Shown here in pieces: positions 1 through 9,400 of a stretch of DNA of 34,651 bases. Under the pieces are notes generated by a model. The model made no database searches, was not told where the DNA came from, and saw only the letters and a program-made list of their open reading frames with translations. The position numbers and the translations under genes were made by a program. Position 1 is the first letter of the stretch. Each line of letters begins with the position of its first letter. This DNA comes from Pseudomonas viridiflava (GTDB lineage: Bacteria > Pseudomonadota > Gammaproteobacteria > Pseudomonadales > Pseudomonadaceae): contig NZ_UTHA01000180.1 of assembly GCF_900582195.1 (NCBI RefSeq), positions 1 through 34,651 of the forward strand, written 5' to 3'.

Positions 1-298
1 GGTTAGGGCAGCGCTTGACCCATTCGATGGCTTCTTCTTTCGATTTCACTTCCCAGATCCAGTAACCCGCCACCAATTCTTTGGTCTCGATGAACGGCCC
101 GTCGATGACCGAGCGTTTGTCCCCGGAGAAGCGTACGCGGGCGCCTTTGCTGCTCGGATGGAGGCCATCGCAATCGATCAGGATGCCGGCCTTGACCAGT
201 TCTTCGTTGAAGTTGCCCATGGCGGTGATCAGCTCTTCGCTGGGCATGATGCCGGCTTCGGAATCGGCGCTGGCTTTGACAAGGATCATGAATCGCAT
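1..298 (-). CDS. YCII-related (DGPF-type) domain protein, 3' end outside window
   Basis: The minus-strand frame begins MRFMILVKASADSEAG and runs 99 codons to the window edge, so the C-terminus is missing. It contains DGPFIETKELVAGYWIWEV, the signature of the YCII/DGPF family, small alpha-beta barrel-like proteins of mostly unknown function that often lie beside ECF sigma factor genes. The ATG at 298 is preceded by ACGGAG at a 7-base spacing, which supports this start. No partner gene can be seen because the downstream side is cut off. The family assignment is secure from the motif; a specific biochemical role cannot be given. Confidence 0.88.
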   Translation of the reverse strand, partial: MRFMILVKASADSEAGIMPSEELITAMGNFNEELVKAGILIDCDGLHPSSKGARVRFSGDKRSVIDGPFIETKELVAGYWIWEVKSKEEAIEWVKRCPN

Positions 299-607
299 GG
301 CGGTTACTCCGTGGATTGTGGGGATTCGTTGTTTAGTCGAATGGACCGGGGTTGAATCGACAAGGAGATAAAAAACTTCTGCACTGTTATTCAAACCCTA
401 TGCCCTTCAAAAATGGCATACGAGGCGCAATGGTTTAAATGGTTATTGAAAAGCTGTTTGATATCTTCAGATGGTATAAAAAACTGTCATTTATGACAGT
501 GGAGTAATTGTCTCGCCGGATATAGGGTGGCCTTTCACAGGAGGGTTTCGGTTTTCCGGAGTTTTCCTGCTCGGAAATGTTGAAATAGCTACTCATTGGA
601 GAGTGTC
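299..607. other. AT-rich divergent intergenic region
   Basis: This 309-base stretch separates the YCII gene (-) from the orphan gene at 608 (+). It is clearly richer in A and T than the genes around it, and I see no convincing coding frame in it. The notable content is a TATAAA at 475-480 followed at once by an 18-base palindrome at 483-500, listed separately. The far side near 599 supplies the GGAGAG ribosome binding site of the gene at 608. Confidence 0.5.
475..500 (+). promoter_or_regulatory. Putative -10 element with overlapping LexA-like palindrome
   Basis: TATAAA at 475-480 is followed by ACTGTCAT-TT-ATGACAGT at 483-500. The palindrome fits CTGT-N8-ACAG, the general layout of gamma-proteobacterial LexA boxes, although its inner bases are not the usual alternating TA run. 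Its position just downstream of a possible -10 hexamer would suit a repressor. No well-spaced -35 hexamer is visible. It could equally be the operator of another dimeric repressor. Confidence 0.35.
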
Positions 608-1120
608 ATGAGCACGGACAGATCGAAGGATGAAAATGCGCAAACCAGAAATGTACTGTTTTCTATAGTAGAAGACGCTGTCGCAGCCTCCCGGTATCGA
701 ACTGCCGATATAGGAGCAACACCGACGACGGGAAAGGAGGATTCCAGCGACGTGGTGCCGCATCAGACCGGGGAGAACACCGTTACGGCACAAACCGGCG
801 GCATTTACCCATTTCGCGGACAAGTATTTTTCAAATGGCAATCCTTGGGTACAAAGGTTCGATTCGAAAAAATTGAATACAAGATTGAAAAGGGAAATAA
901 CAACGGAGGAAACAATGCCAATGTTGCCATCGGTCTAATTGGTGGCTCTATCATCACGGCGAAAACAGATCACGGTATTCAAGATGGGCAATGGCATACC
1001 TTGACCACAAATCTCGAAGTCAATTGGTCCAACGCGATTTTTCTCATTGCGAATTTCATATTTGACAAAAGCATGGCAGCGGATCCTGAGGCTAGCGCAG
1101 TCGACACTATTTATCTGTGA
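608..1120 (+). CDS. Hypothetical protein, AT-rich orphan gene
   Basis: I do not recognise this 170-residue protein. The ATG at 608 is chosen over the in-frame TTG at 596 because GGAGAG lies five bases before it. The first ~60 residues are polar and look disordered. From about residue 65 the chain alternates hydrophobic and polar residues (GGIYPFRGQVFFKWQSLG, then VRFEKIEYKIEKG), suggesting a beta-sandwich, with an asparagine/glycine-rich loop (GNNNGGNNANVAIG). There is no signal peptide, membrane segment or cysteine cluster. Base composition is visibly more AT-rich than the neighbours, which suggests later acquisition. It stands alone, with a LexA-like palindrome upstream. Function unknown. 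Confidence 0.7.
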   Translation: MSTDRSKDENAQTRNVLFSIVEDAVAASRYRTADIGATPTTGKEDSSDVVPHQTGENTVTAQTGGIYPFRGQVFFKWQSLGTKVRFEKIEYKIEKGNNNGGNNANVAIGLIGGSIITAKTDHGIQDGQWHTLTTNLEVNWSNAIFLIANFIFDKSMAADPEASAVDTIYL

Positions 1121-1152
1121 TCGGGTGATGGCTTGAATGGAGGGGGAACCGT

Positions 1153-1191
1153 CGATACTGATCGCAGCTTGCCACTGATGATTCAGTATCG
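1153..1191 (+). other. Stem-loop between orphan gene and tpx
   Basis: CGATACTGA (1153-1161) and TCAGTATCG (1183-1191) are exact inverted repeats around a 21-base loop. It begins 33 bases after the stop of the orphan gene and could fold in its mRNA as a 3' stem. No T tract follows, so a factor-independent terminator is not claimed. Confidence 0.3.
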
Positions 1192-1269
1192 GCATAGGCC
1201 ACAAGCCTCATTTCGTGGTTAACTTCGGCCTCGCGATTCTCACCCATCACGTTTAGAAGGATTCTGTCC

Positions 1270-1770
1270 ATGGCTCAAGTCACCCTTAAAGGCAATCCGG
1301 TTCAAGTCAACGGCCAGTTGCCACAAGCCGGTTCCAAGGCGCCAGCCTTTTCTCTGGTTGCCGGCAATCTGTCCGACGTCACCCTGCAAGACTTCGCCGG
1401 CAAGCGCAAAGTGCTGAACATTTTTCCAAGCGTCGACACACCGACCTGCGCCACCTCGGTACGCAAGTTCAACGCTCAGGCTAACGAAGTCGCTAACACC
1501 GTGGTGCTGTGCATTTCCGCTGATCTGCCGTTCGCCCAAGCGCGTTTCTGCGGCGCCGAAGGTCTGGAAAATGTCCAGAACCTGTCGACCCTGCGCGGTG
1601 CCGAGTTTATCGAGAACTACGGCGTGGCCATCGCTGACGGCCCGCTGAAAGGCCTGACCGCCCGTGCGGTCGTGGTTCTGGACGAAAACGACAACGTCCT
1701 GCACAGTGAACTGGTCAAGGAAATCGCTGAAGAGCCTGACTACGAAGCGGCACTGTCCGTTCTGAAATAA
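1270..1770 (+). CDS. tpx: Thiol peroxidase Tpx (atypical 2-Cys peroxiredoxin)
   Basis: Tpx reduces hydrogen peroxide and alkyl hydroperoxides with thioredoxin as electron donor; in enterobacteria it is periplasmic or cytoplasmic depending on report. The 166-residue length is normal for the family. The peroxidatic cysteine is C60 in the motif SVDTPTCATSVRKF and the resolving cysteine is C94 in ARFCGAEGL, matching the C61/C95 pair of the E. coli enzyme. The ATG at 1270 has AGAAGG upstream. It appears monocistronic: a strong terminator follows 17 bases after the stop codon. No operator for a redox regulator was identified with confidence in the 149 bases upstream. Confidence 0.97.
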   Translation: MAQVTLKGNPVQVNGQLPQAGSKAPAFSLVAGNLSDVTLQDFAGKRKVLNIFPSVDTPTCATSVRKFNAQANEVANTVVLCISADLPFAQARFCGAEGLENVQNLSTLRGAEFIENYGVAIADGPLKGLTARAVVVLDENDNVLHSELVKEIAEEPDYEAALSVLK

Positions 1771-1787
1771 GCGCTTTTACAATTGTT

Positions 1788-1820
1788 AACGGCCTGGCCC
1801 TGTCCAGGCCGTTTTCATTT
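1788..1820 (+). terminator. Rho-independent terminator of tpx
   Basis: AACGGCCTGG (1788-1797) pairs perfectly with CCAGGCCGTT (1804-1813) around the 6-base loop CCCTGT, followed by a T-rich run ending at 1820. It lies 18 bases past the tpx stop. Confidence 0.85.
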
Positions 1821-1840
1821 GTGTATCAGTGTTTTGCCTC

Positions 1841-1861
1841 ACACCTTGAAACGTAAGGTGT
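1841..1861 (+). promoter_or_regulatory. Inverted repeat in efflux operon promoter region, possible operator
   Basis: ACACCTT (1841-1847) and AAGGTGT (1855-1861) form a 7-7-7 dyad 85 bases before the adaptor gene and after the tpx terminator, so it lies in the only upstream region this operon has. A TTGCCT at 1834-1839 directly precedes it. The geometry resembles an operator inside a promoter spacer, as used by MerR-type regulators, but a convincing -10 hexamer at the expected distance is absent. No regulator gene adjoins. Confidence 0.4.
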
Positions 1862-1945
1862 AGGTAAATTGCCGGTAAAGCTGCTTTGCTAATTCCCCAT
1901 CAGTGCTTATCGTTCAGCCTCCCGTAAAAGAAGCCCACGCGCCCA

Positions 1946-3253
1946 ATGGTTAATCACTCCATGCAATCGTCCCCCCGTAACTCCCGTCGCTGGCTGATCA
2001 GCCTGCTTGTCCTGTTGGTGATCGCTGTCCTGTGCTGGAAATTCTGGCCTGCCGGCTCGAGCCACAAGGAGGGCGCAGACAAGGCTGCGGCCGGGCACAC
2101 CGGGCGTTCGGGGATGATGCGGCCGGGCTTCGGTGGTGGTAGCGGGCCAATTCCGGTACGCGTGGCGCCAGCAGTCACCGGCGACTTCCCGCTGTACTAC
2201 AAGGCGCTGGGCACAGTGACGGCGCTCAACACCATCAATGTGCGCAGCCGGGTGGGCGGCGAGTTGGTCAAGATCAATTTCGAAGAAGGGCAGATGGTCA
2301 AGGCCGGTGACCTGTTGGCCGAGATCGACCCGCGACCGTATCAGAACGCTTTGCTACAGGCCGAAGGCACCTTGCTGCAGAATCAGGCGCAACTGAAAAA
2401 CGCTCAGGTCGACGTCGAGCGTTATCGCGGTCTGTACAAAGAGGACAGCATCGCCAAACAGACGCTGGACACCGCCGAAGCACTGGTCGGCCAGTATCTG
2501 GGCACGGTCAAGACCAACCAGGCCGCGGTCAACGATGCCAAGCTCAATCTCGAATTCACCAAAATTCGCGCACCGATTGCCGGGCGTGTCGGTCTGCGTC
2601 AGGTTGACGTCGGCAACCTTGTCACCGCCAACGACACCACGTTCCTCGCTGTTATCACTCAGACGCAACCGATCAGCGTCGCTTTCACCTTGCCGGAAAA
2701 CAGCCTCGAAACCGTGCTCGCCCGTTATCGCAGTGGCGCCAAACTGCCGGCTGAAGCGTGGGATCGCGGCGACACCAAACTGCAAGCCACTGGCGTTCTG
2801 CAAAGCCTCGACAACCAGATCGACGTCGCCACCGGCACCCTGAAGTTCAAGGCCCGCTACGAAAACCGCGATCAGGCGCTGTTCCCCAACCAGTTCGTCA
2901 ACGTGCACCTGCTGGCTGACACGCTGAAAGGCGTGGTGCTGGCACCGTCGGCGGCGATCCAGTTTGGCACTAACGGTACCTTCGTCTATGCGTTGGATGG
3001 CGACAAGAAAGTCACCATTCGTCAATTGAAGATCGGCGCCAGTGATGGTGAAAACACTGTGGTCACTGAAGGCCTGACTGCCGGCGACCGTGTGGTGCTG
3101 GAAGGCACCGACCGCTTGAAGGAAGGCAGTGAAGTGGAAGTAGTCAACGACAGCAATCAAGTGCCGACCACGCCGACCGAACACCTGCAAGGCAAGTCCG
3201 CCGCCCAGACGCCAGACGCTGCGGTCACTGACAAGGCCAAGAAGGGCGCATGA
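1946..3253 (+). CDS. muxA: RND efflux periplasmic adaptor (MuxA/MdtA type)
   Basis: This membrane-fusion protein links an inner-membrane RND transporter to its outer-membrane channel. It has 435 residues from the ATG at 1946; an in-frame ATG at 1961 is an alternative start five residues later, and neither has a strong ribosome binding site. A hydrophobic segment at about residues 16-34 anchors or exports the protein. The lipoyl/barrel-sandwich halves are visible at VRSRVGGELVKINFEEGQ and further on at KIRAPIAGRVGLRQVDVG, flanking an alpha-hairpin rich in Q, A and L. The next gene overlaps it by ATGA. Gene order A-B-C-outer-membrane lipoprotein matches E. coli MdtABC and P. aeruginosa MuxABC-OpmB. 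Confidence 0.93.
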   Translation: MVNHSMQSSPRNSRRWLISLLVLLVIAVLCWKFWPAGSSHKEGADKAAAGHTGRSGMMRPGFGGGSGPIPVRVAPAVTGDFPLYYKALGTVTALNTINVRSRVGGELVKINFEEGQMVKAGDLLAEIDPRPYQNALLQAEGTLLQNQAQLKNAQVDVERYRGLYKEDSIAKQTLDTAEALVGQYLGTVKTNQAAVNDAKLNLEFTKIRAPIAGRVGLRQVDVGNLVTANDTTFLAVITQTQPISVAFTLPENSLETVLARYRSGAKLPAEAWDRGDTKLQATGVLQSLDNQIDVATGTLKFKARYENRDQALFPNQFVNVHLLADTLKGVVLAPSAAIQFGTNGTFVYALDGDKKVTIRQLKIGASDGENTVVTEGLTAGDRVVLEGTDRLKEGSEVEVVNDSNQVPTTPTEHLQGKSAAQTPDAAVTDKAKKGA

Positions 3254-6200
3254 ACATTTCGCGGCTGTTCATCCTCCGACCGGTAGCCACCACCCTGAGC
3301 ATGCTGGCCATTGTTCTGGCTGGCCTGATCGCTTACCGCTTGCTGCCGGTGTCGGCGCTGCCACAGGTCGATTATCCGACCATCCGCGTCATGACCCTGT
3401 ATCCCGGCGCCAGCCCGGACGTGATGACCAGTGCCGTGACCGCACCGCTCGAGCGCCAGTTCGGGCAGATGCCGGGCCTGACGCAAATGGCCTCGACCAG
3501 CTCCGGCGGTGCGTCGGTGCTGACCCTGCGTTTCAGCCTCGACATCAACATGGACGTCGCCGAACAGCAGGTGCAAGCCGCGATCAACGCCGCGACCAAT
3601 CTGCTGCCGACCGATTTGCCGGCGCCACCGGTGTACAACAAGGTCAACCCGGCGGACACCCCGGTACTGACCCTGGCCATCACCTCGAAAACCATGCTGC
3701 TGCCCAAGCTCAATGACCTGGTCGATACGCGCATGGCGCAGAAAATCGCCCAGATCAGCGGCGTCGGTATGGTCAGCATTGCCGGCGGTCAGCGTCAGGC
3801 CGTGCGCATCAAGGTCAACCCGGAAGCGTTGGCCGCCAACAGCCTGAACCTGTCGGACGTGCGTACCTTGATCGGCGCCTCCAACGTCAACCAGCCGAAG
3901 GGCAACTTCGACGGCCCGACGCGGGTGTCGATGCTCGACGCCAACGATCAACTGACCTCGCCCGAGGACTACGCCAACCTGATTCTCGCCTACAAGAACG
4001 GTGCGCCGTTGCGGCTCAAGGACGTCGCGGAAATCGTCGATGGCGCCGAGAACGAGCGCCTTGCGGCGTGGGCCAACCAGAATCAGGCCGTGTTGCTGAA
4101 CATCCAGCGTCAGCCGGGTGCCAACGTGATCGAAGTGGTTGACCGCATCAAGGCCTTGCTGCCGAGCATCACTGACAACCTGCCGGCCGGCCTCGATGTC
4201 ACTGTGCTGACCGACCGCACGCAAACCATCCGTGCTTCGGTTACCGACGTACAACACGAATTGCTGATCGCCATCGCCCTGGTGGTGATGGTGACGTTCC
4301 TGTTCCTGCGCCGCGCCAGTGCGACGATCATTCCGTCTGTGGCTGTGCCGCTGTCGCTGATCGGCACCTTTGGCGTCATGTACCTGGCCGGCTTCTCGGT
4401 GAATAACCTGACCCTGATGGCCCTGACCATTGCCACCGGTTTCGTCGTCGACGACGCCATCGTCATGCTGGAAAACATTTCGCGCTTCATCGAAGAGGGT
4501 GACAGCCCGATGCAGGCTGCGCTCAAAGGCGCGAAGCAGATCGGCTTCACCCTGATCTCCCTGACGCTGTCGCTGATTGCGGTGCTGATTCCGCTGCTGT
4601 TCATGGCGGATGTGGTCGGGCGCCTGTTCCGCGAATTCGCCATTACCCTGGCGGTGGCAATCCTGATTTCGCTGGTGGTCTCACTGACCCTGACGCCGAT
4701 GATGTGCGCGCGTTTGCTCAAGCGTGAACCGGAAGAACATGAGCAGGGCCGTTTCTACCGTGCCAGCGGTGCTGTCATCGACTGGATGATTGCCGAGTAC
4801 GGTCGGATGCTGCGCTGGGTGCTCAAGCACCAGCCGCTTACCTTGCTGGTGGCCATCGGCACACTGGCTTTGACTGTATTCCTCTACATGGTCGTGCCAA
4901 AGGGCTTCTTTCCGGTGCAGGATACCGGGGTGATTCAGGGTATTTCCGAGGCGCCGCAGTCGATTTCCTTCGCGGCCATGGGCGAGCGGCAGCAGGCGCT
5001 GGCGAAAGTCATTCTCGAAGACCCGGCGGTGCAGAGCCTGTCGTCCTACATTGGTGTCGACGGCGATAACGCTACGCTCAACAGCGGGCGCTTGCTGATC
5101 AACCTCAAGCCCCATGGTGAGCGTGACCTGTCGGCCGCTGAAGTGATCGCGCGTCTGCAGCCGCAGCTGGACAAACTGGTCGGCATCCGTCTGTTCATGC
5201 AGCCGGTGCAGGACCTGACCATCGAAGACCGCGTCAGCCGCACTCAGTATCAGTTCAGCATGTCCTCGCCGGATGCCGAACTGCTCAGCCAGTGGAGCGG
5301 GCGACTGGTCGAAGCGCTGGCACAACGTCCGGAACTGACCGACGTTGCCAGTGATTTGCAGGACAAGGGCTTGCAGGTCTATCTGGTGATCGACCGCGAT
5401 GCCGCGTCCCGCCTTGGCGTCTCGGTGGCGAACATCACTGATGCGCTGTACGACGCCTTCGGCCAGCGGCAGATTTCGACCATTTACACCCAGGCCAGCC
5501 AGTATCGCGTGGTGCTGCAAGCCCAGGCCGGGGAGAAGATCGGCCCGCAGGCGCTGGATCAGATTCATGTGAAGACTACCGACGGCGCACAGGTACGCCT
5601 GTCGAGTCTGGCCCACGTCGAAGAGCGTCAGGCGCAATTGGCGATCACCCATATCGGCCAGTTTCCGGCGGTGATGATGTCGTTCAACCTGGCGCCCGGT
5701 GTGGCGTTGGGGCATGCGGTCGACATTATTGAACAGGTGCAGCAGGACATCGGCATGCCGGTCGGCGTGCAGACCCAGTTCCAAGGGGCCGCCGAAGCGT
5801 TCCAGGCCTCGTTGTCGAGCACCTTGCTGTTGATTCTGGCGGCGGTGGTGACCATGTACATCGTGCTCGGCGTGCTGTACGAAAGCTACATTCACCCGAT
5901 CACCATTCTCTCGACTTTGCCGTCGGCGGCGGTCGGCGCCTTGCTGGCGTTGCTGCTCAGTGGCAATGACCTGGGCATGATCGCGATCATCGGCATCATT
6001 CTGCTGATCGGTATCGTGAAAAAGAACGCAATCATGATGATCGACTTCGCCCTCGACGCTGAACGCACGCAAGGCATGGCGCCGCAGGAGGCTATTTATC
6101 AAGCGGCGTTGTTGCGCTTCCGGCCCATTCTGATGACCACCCTGGCGGCGCTGTTTGGCGCAGTGCCATTGATGCTCGCCACGGGTTCCGGAGCTGAATT

Positions 6201-6351
6201 GCGTCAGCCGCTGGGTCTGGTGATGGTCGGCGGTCTGCTGGTAAGTCAGGTGCTGACGCTGTTCACCACGCCGGTGATCTACCTGTATTTCGACCGCCTC
6301 GGTCGACGGTTTGGCAAGACCAACGCTGACACTGAAGAGGTGTCGGTATGA
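3250..6351 (+). CDS. muxB: RND multidrug transporter permease (MuxB/MdtB type)
   Basis: A 1033-residue HAE1-type RND permease, full length for the family, using proton influx to export drugs from the inner membrane and periplasm. The N-terminus MNISRLFILRPVATTLSML is the typical first helix. The proton-relay acidic pair is D401-D402 in GFVVDDAIVMLEN, and the relay lysine is in GIVKKNAIMM (K924-K925). The second-half motif YESYIHPITILSTLPSA is also present. Its start overlaps the adaptor stop by four bases, implying translational coupling. In the Mdt/Mux systems two different permeases assemble into one heterotrimer, and the second permease gene follows here, although 142 bases with a REP pair intervene. 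Confidence 0.95.
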   Translation: MNISRLFILRPVATTLSMLAIVLAGLIAYRLLPVSALPQVDYPTIRVMTLYPGASPDVMTSAVTAPLERQFGQMPGLTQMASTSSGGASVLTLRFSLDINMDVAEQQVQAAINAATNLLPTDLPAPPVYNKVNPADTPVLTLAITSKTMLLPKLNDLVDTRMAQKIAQISGVGMVSIAGGQRQAVRIKVNPEALAANSLNLSDVRTLIGASNVNQPKGNFDGPTRVSMLDANDQLTSPEDYANLILAYKNGAPLRLKDVAEIVDGAENERLAAWANQNQAVLLNIQRQPGANVIEVVDRIKALLPSITDNLPAGLDVTVLTDRTQTIRASVTDVQHELLIAIALVVMVTFLFLRRASATIIPSVAVPLSLIGTFGVMYLAGFSVNNLTLMALTIATGFVVDDAIVMLENISRFIEEGDSPMQAALKGAKQIGFTLISLTLSLIAVLIPLLFMADVVGRLFREFAITLAVAILISLVVSLTLTPMMCARLLKREPEEHEQGRFYRASGAVIDWMIAEYGRMLRWVLKHQPLTLLVAIGTLALTVFLYMVVPKGFFPVQDTGVIQGISEAPQSISFAAMGERQQALAKVILEDPAVQSLSSYIGVDGDNATLNSGRLLINLKPHGERDLSAAEVIARLQPQLDKLVGIRLFMQPVQDLTIEDRVSRTQYQFSMSSPDAELLSQWSGRLVEALAQRPELTDVASDLQDKGLQVYLVIDRDAASRLGVSVANITDALYDAFGQRQISTIYTQASQYRVVLQAQAGEKIGPQALDQIHVKTTDGAQVRLSSLAHVEERQAQLAITHIGQFPAVMMSFNLAPGVALGHAVDIIEQVQQDIGMPVGVQTQFQGAAEAFQASLSSTLLLILAAVVTMYIVLGVLYESYIHPITILSTLPSAAVGALLALLLSGNDLGMIAIIGIILLIGIVKKNAIMMIDFALDAERTQGMAPQEAIYQAALLRFRPILMTTLAALFGAVPLMLATGSGAELRQPLGLVMVGGLLVSQVLTLFTTPVIYLYFDRLGRRFGKTNADTEEVSV

Positions 6352-6369
6352 CTTCGCATCACCACATAA

Positions 6370-6463
6370 CCTGTGGGAGCGAGCTTGCTCGCGAAAGCGG
6401 TCAGTCAGTCACTGACGATGTTGGATGTGCCGGCCTCTTCGCGAGCAAGCTCGCTCCCACAGG
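6370..6463. repeat. REP pair (REPIN-like) between the two permease genes
   Basis: Arm 6370-6395 and arm 6438-6463 are exact inverted copies, reading CCTGTGGGAG outward and TTGCTCGCGAA inward, separated by 42 bases. Each arm itself folds as GCGAG-CTTG-CTCGC. This is the common extragenic palindromic repeat of fluorescent pseudomonads. It lies inside an operon, so the mRNA of the pump should carry this fold. Confidence 0.92.
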
Positions 6464-6493
6464 GTTGGGCGGTGGAGCAGGGGATCGTGTTCG

Positions 6494-9400
6494 ATGAACC
6501 TCTCCGGTCCTTTCATCAAACGCCCGGTCGCGACGATGCTGCTGAGTCTGGCGATCATGCTGCTCGGCGGCGTCAGCTTCGGTCTGTTGCCGGTTTCGCC
6601 ACTGCCACAAATGGATTTCCCGGTGATCGTCGTGCAGGCGAGCCTGCCCGGTGCCAGCCCGGAGGTCATGGCCTCGACGGTGGCGACGCCGCTGGAGCGC
6701 TCGTTCGGTGCGATCGCTGGCGTCAACACTATGAGCAGCCGCTCCAGTCAGGGGTCGACCCGGGTCATTCTGCAATTTGACCTCGACCGCGATATCAACG
6801 GTGCCGCGCGGGAAGTGCAGGCGGCGATCAACGCCTCGCGCAACCTGTTGCCGAGCGGTATGCGCAGCATGCCGACCTATAAGAAGGTCAACCCGTCGCA
6901 GGCGCCGATCATGGTGCTGTCGCTGACCTCCGATGTGCTGGAAAAAGGTCAGCTCTACGATCTGGCGTCGACCATTCTGTCCCAGAGCCTGTCCCAGGTG
7001 CAGGGCGTGGGTGAAGTGCAGATCGGTGGCAGTTCTCTGCCGGCGGTGCGTATCGAGCTTGAACCGCAAGCGCTGAACCAGTACGGCGTGGCGCTCGACG
7101 ATGTGCGCAAGACTATCGCCGATGCCAATGTGCGCCGGCCGAAGGGTTCGGTCGAAGACGGCCAGAGGTTGTGGCAGATCCAGGCCAATGACCAGTTGGA
7201 AAAAGCCAAGGATTACGAATCGCTGATCATCCACTACGCCGACGGCGCCGCGCTGCGCCTCAAGGACGTGGCCAAGGTCAGCGACGGGGTCGAAGACCGC
7301 TACAACAGCGGTTTCTTTAACGATGACGCGGCCGTGCTGCTGGTGATCAACCGTCAGGCCGGCGCCAACATCATCGAGACGGTCAACGAGATCAAGGCAC
7401 AGTTGCCGGCACTGCAAGCAGTGTTGCCGGCCAGCGTAAAGCTGAATCTGGCCATGGACCGCTCGCCGGTGATCAAGGCAACGTTGCATGAAGCGGAAAT
7501 GACGCTGCTGATTGCCGTGGCACTGGTGATTCTGGTGGTGTTCCTGTTCCTCGGTAACTTCCGCGCCTCGCTGATTCCGACACTGGCCGTGCCGGTGTCG
7601 CTGGTCGGCACCTTTGCGGTGATGTACCTCTACGGATTCTCGCTGAACAACCTGTCGCTGATGGCATTGATCCTCGCCACCGGTCTGGTGGTGGATGATG
7701 CCATTGTGGTGCTGGAGAACATTTCCCGGCATATCGACGAAGGCGTCAAACCGATGCAGGCTGCGTACCTCGGGGCCAAGGAGGTCGGTTTCACCTTGCT
7801 GTCGATGAACGTCTCGCTGGTCGCGGTGTTCCTGTCGATTCTGTTCATGGGCGGGATTGTCGAAAGCCTGTTCCGTGAGTTTTCCATTACCCTGGCGGCA
7901 GCCATCGTCGTGTCGCTGGTGGTTTCGCTGACGCTGACACCGATGCTCTGCGCCCGTTGGCTCAAGCCGCACACGCCGGGGCAGGAAAACCGCCTGCAAC
8001 GCTGGAGCCGCCGCACCAACGACTGGATGGTCGGCAAGTACGCCAGCAGCCTCGACTGGGTGCTGCGCCACCGTCGTCTGACTTTGCTCAGCCTGCTGAT
8101 CACCGTCGCCGTCAACGTTGCGCTGTATGTCGTGGTGCCGAAAACCTTCATGCCGCAGCAGGACACTGGCCAGTTGATCGGTTTCGTGCGCGGTGATGAC
8201 GGTCTGTCGTTCAGCGTGATGCAGCCGAAAATGGAAATCTTCCGCCGCGCCGTGCTCAAGGACGAGGCGGTGGAAAGTGTGGCCGGGTTCATCGGCGGTT
8301 CCAACGGCACCAACAACGCCTTCATGCTGGTACGCCTGAAGCCGATCAAGGAGCGCCAGCTCAATGCGCAGAAAGTCATCGAGCGCCTGCGCAAGGAAAT
8401 GCCCAAGGTCCCCGGTGCGCAGCTGATGCTGATGGCCGATCAGGATCTGCAATTTGGCGGTGGCCGCGAACAGACCACCTCGCAGTACAGCTATATTTTG
8501 CAAAGTGGTGATCTGGGCGAGTTGCGCAAGTGGTATCCGAAAGTGGTTGCCGCATTGAGGGCCTTGCCTGAGTTGACGGCGATTGACGCCCGAGAGGGGG
8601 CGGGTGCCCAACAGGTGACGCTGATAGTCGACCGCGATCAGGCCAAGCGCCTCGGCGTCGACATGGACATGGTCACCTCCGTGTTGAACAACGCCTACAG
8701 TCAGCGGCAGATTTCGACGATCTACGACAGCCTCAACCAGTATCAGGTGGTGATGGAGGTCAATCCGAAATATGCCCAGGACCCGGTGACGCTCAAGCAA
8801 GTGCAGGTGATCACCGCTGACGGTGCGCGGGTGCCGCTGTCGACATTCGCTCATTACGAAAACAGCCTGGAAGACGACCGCGTCAGTCACGAAGGCCAGT
8901 TCGCTTCCGAAAGCATCGCCTTCGACATGGCCGAAGGTGTGACGGTAGAGCAGGGCAGTGCTGCCATCGAGCGGGCGATTGCCAAGGTGGGCCTGCCGGA
9001 AGACGTCATCGCGAAAATGGCCGGTACGGCCGACGCCTTTGCCGCGACGCAGAAGAGCCAGCCGTTCATGATTCTCGGCGCGCTGCTGGCGGTGTATCTG
9101 GTGCTGGGCGTGCTCTATGAAAGTTACATCCACCCGCTGACGATCCTGTCGACCCTGCCGTCGGCCGGTGTCGGTGCGTTGCTGTCGATCTATGCGCTGG
9201 GCGGCGAGTTCAGCCTGATCTCGCTGCTCGGGCTGTTCCTGCTGATTGGTGTGGTGAAGAAAAACGCGATTCTGATGATTGACCTTGCGCTGCAACTGGA
9301 GCGCCATCAGGGCCTGTCGCCGCTGGAGTCGATCCGCAGCGCCTGTTTGCAGCGGCTGCGGCCGATTCTGATGACCACCCTGGCGGCGATTCTCGGTGCC

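Noticed and set aside
446..480. Sigma-70 promoter using TTGAAA (446-451) with TATAAA (475-480)
   Set aside because: The spacer would be 23 bases, too long for a normal promoter.
6425..6493. N-terminal extension of the second permease from an ATG at 6425
   Set aside because: It reads through a REP arm and adds residues unlike any RND permease; the start at 6494 gives the standard first helix.
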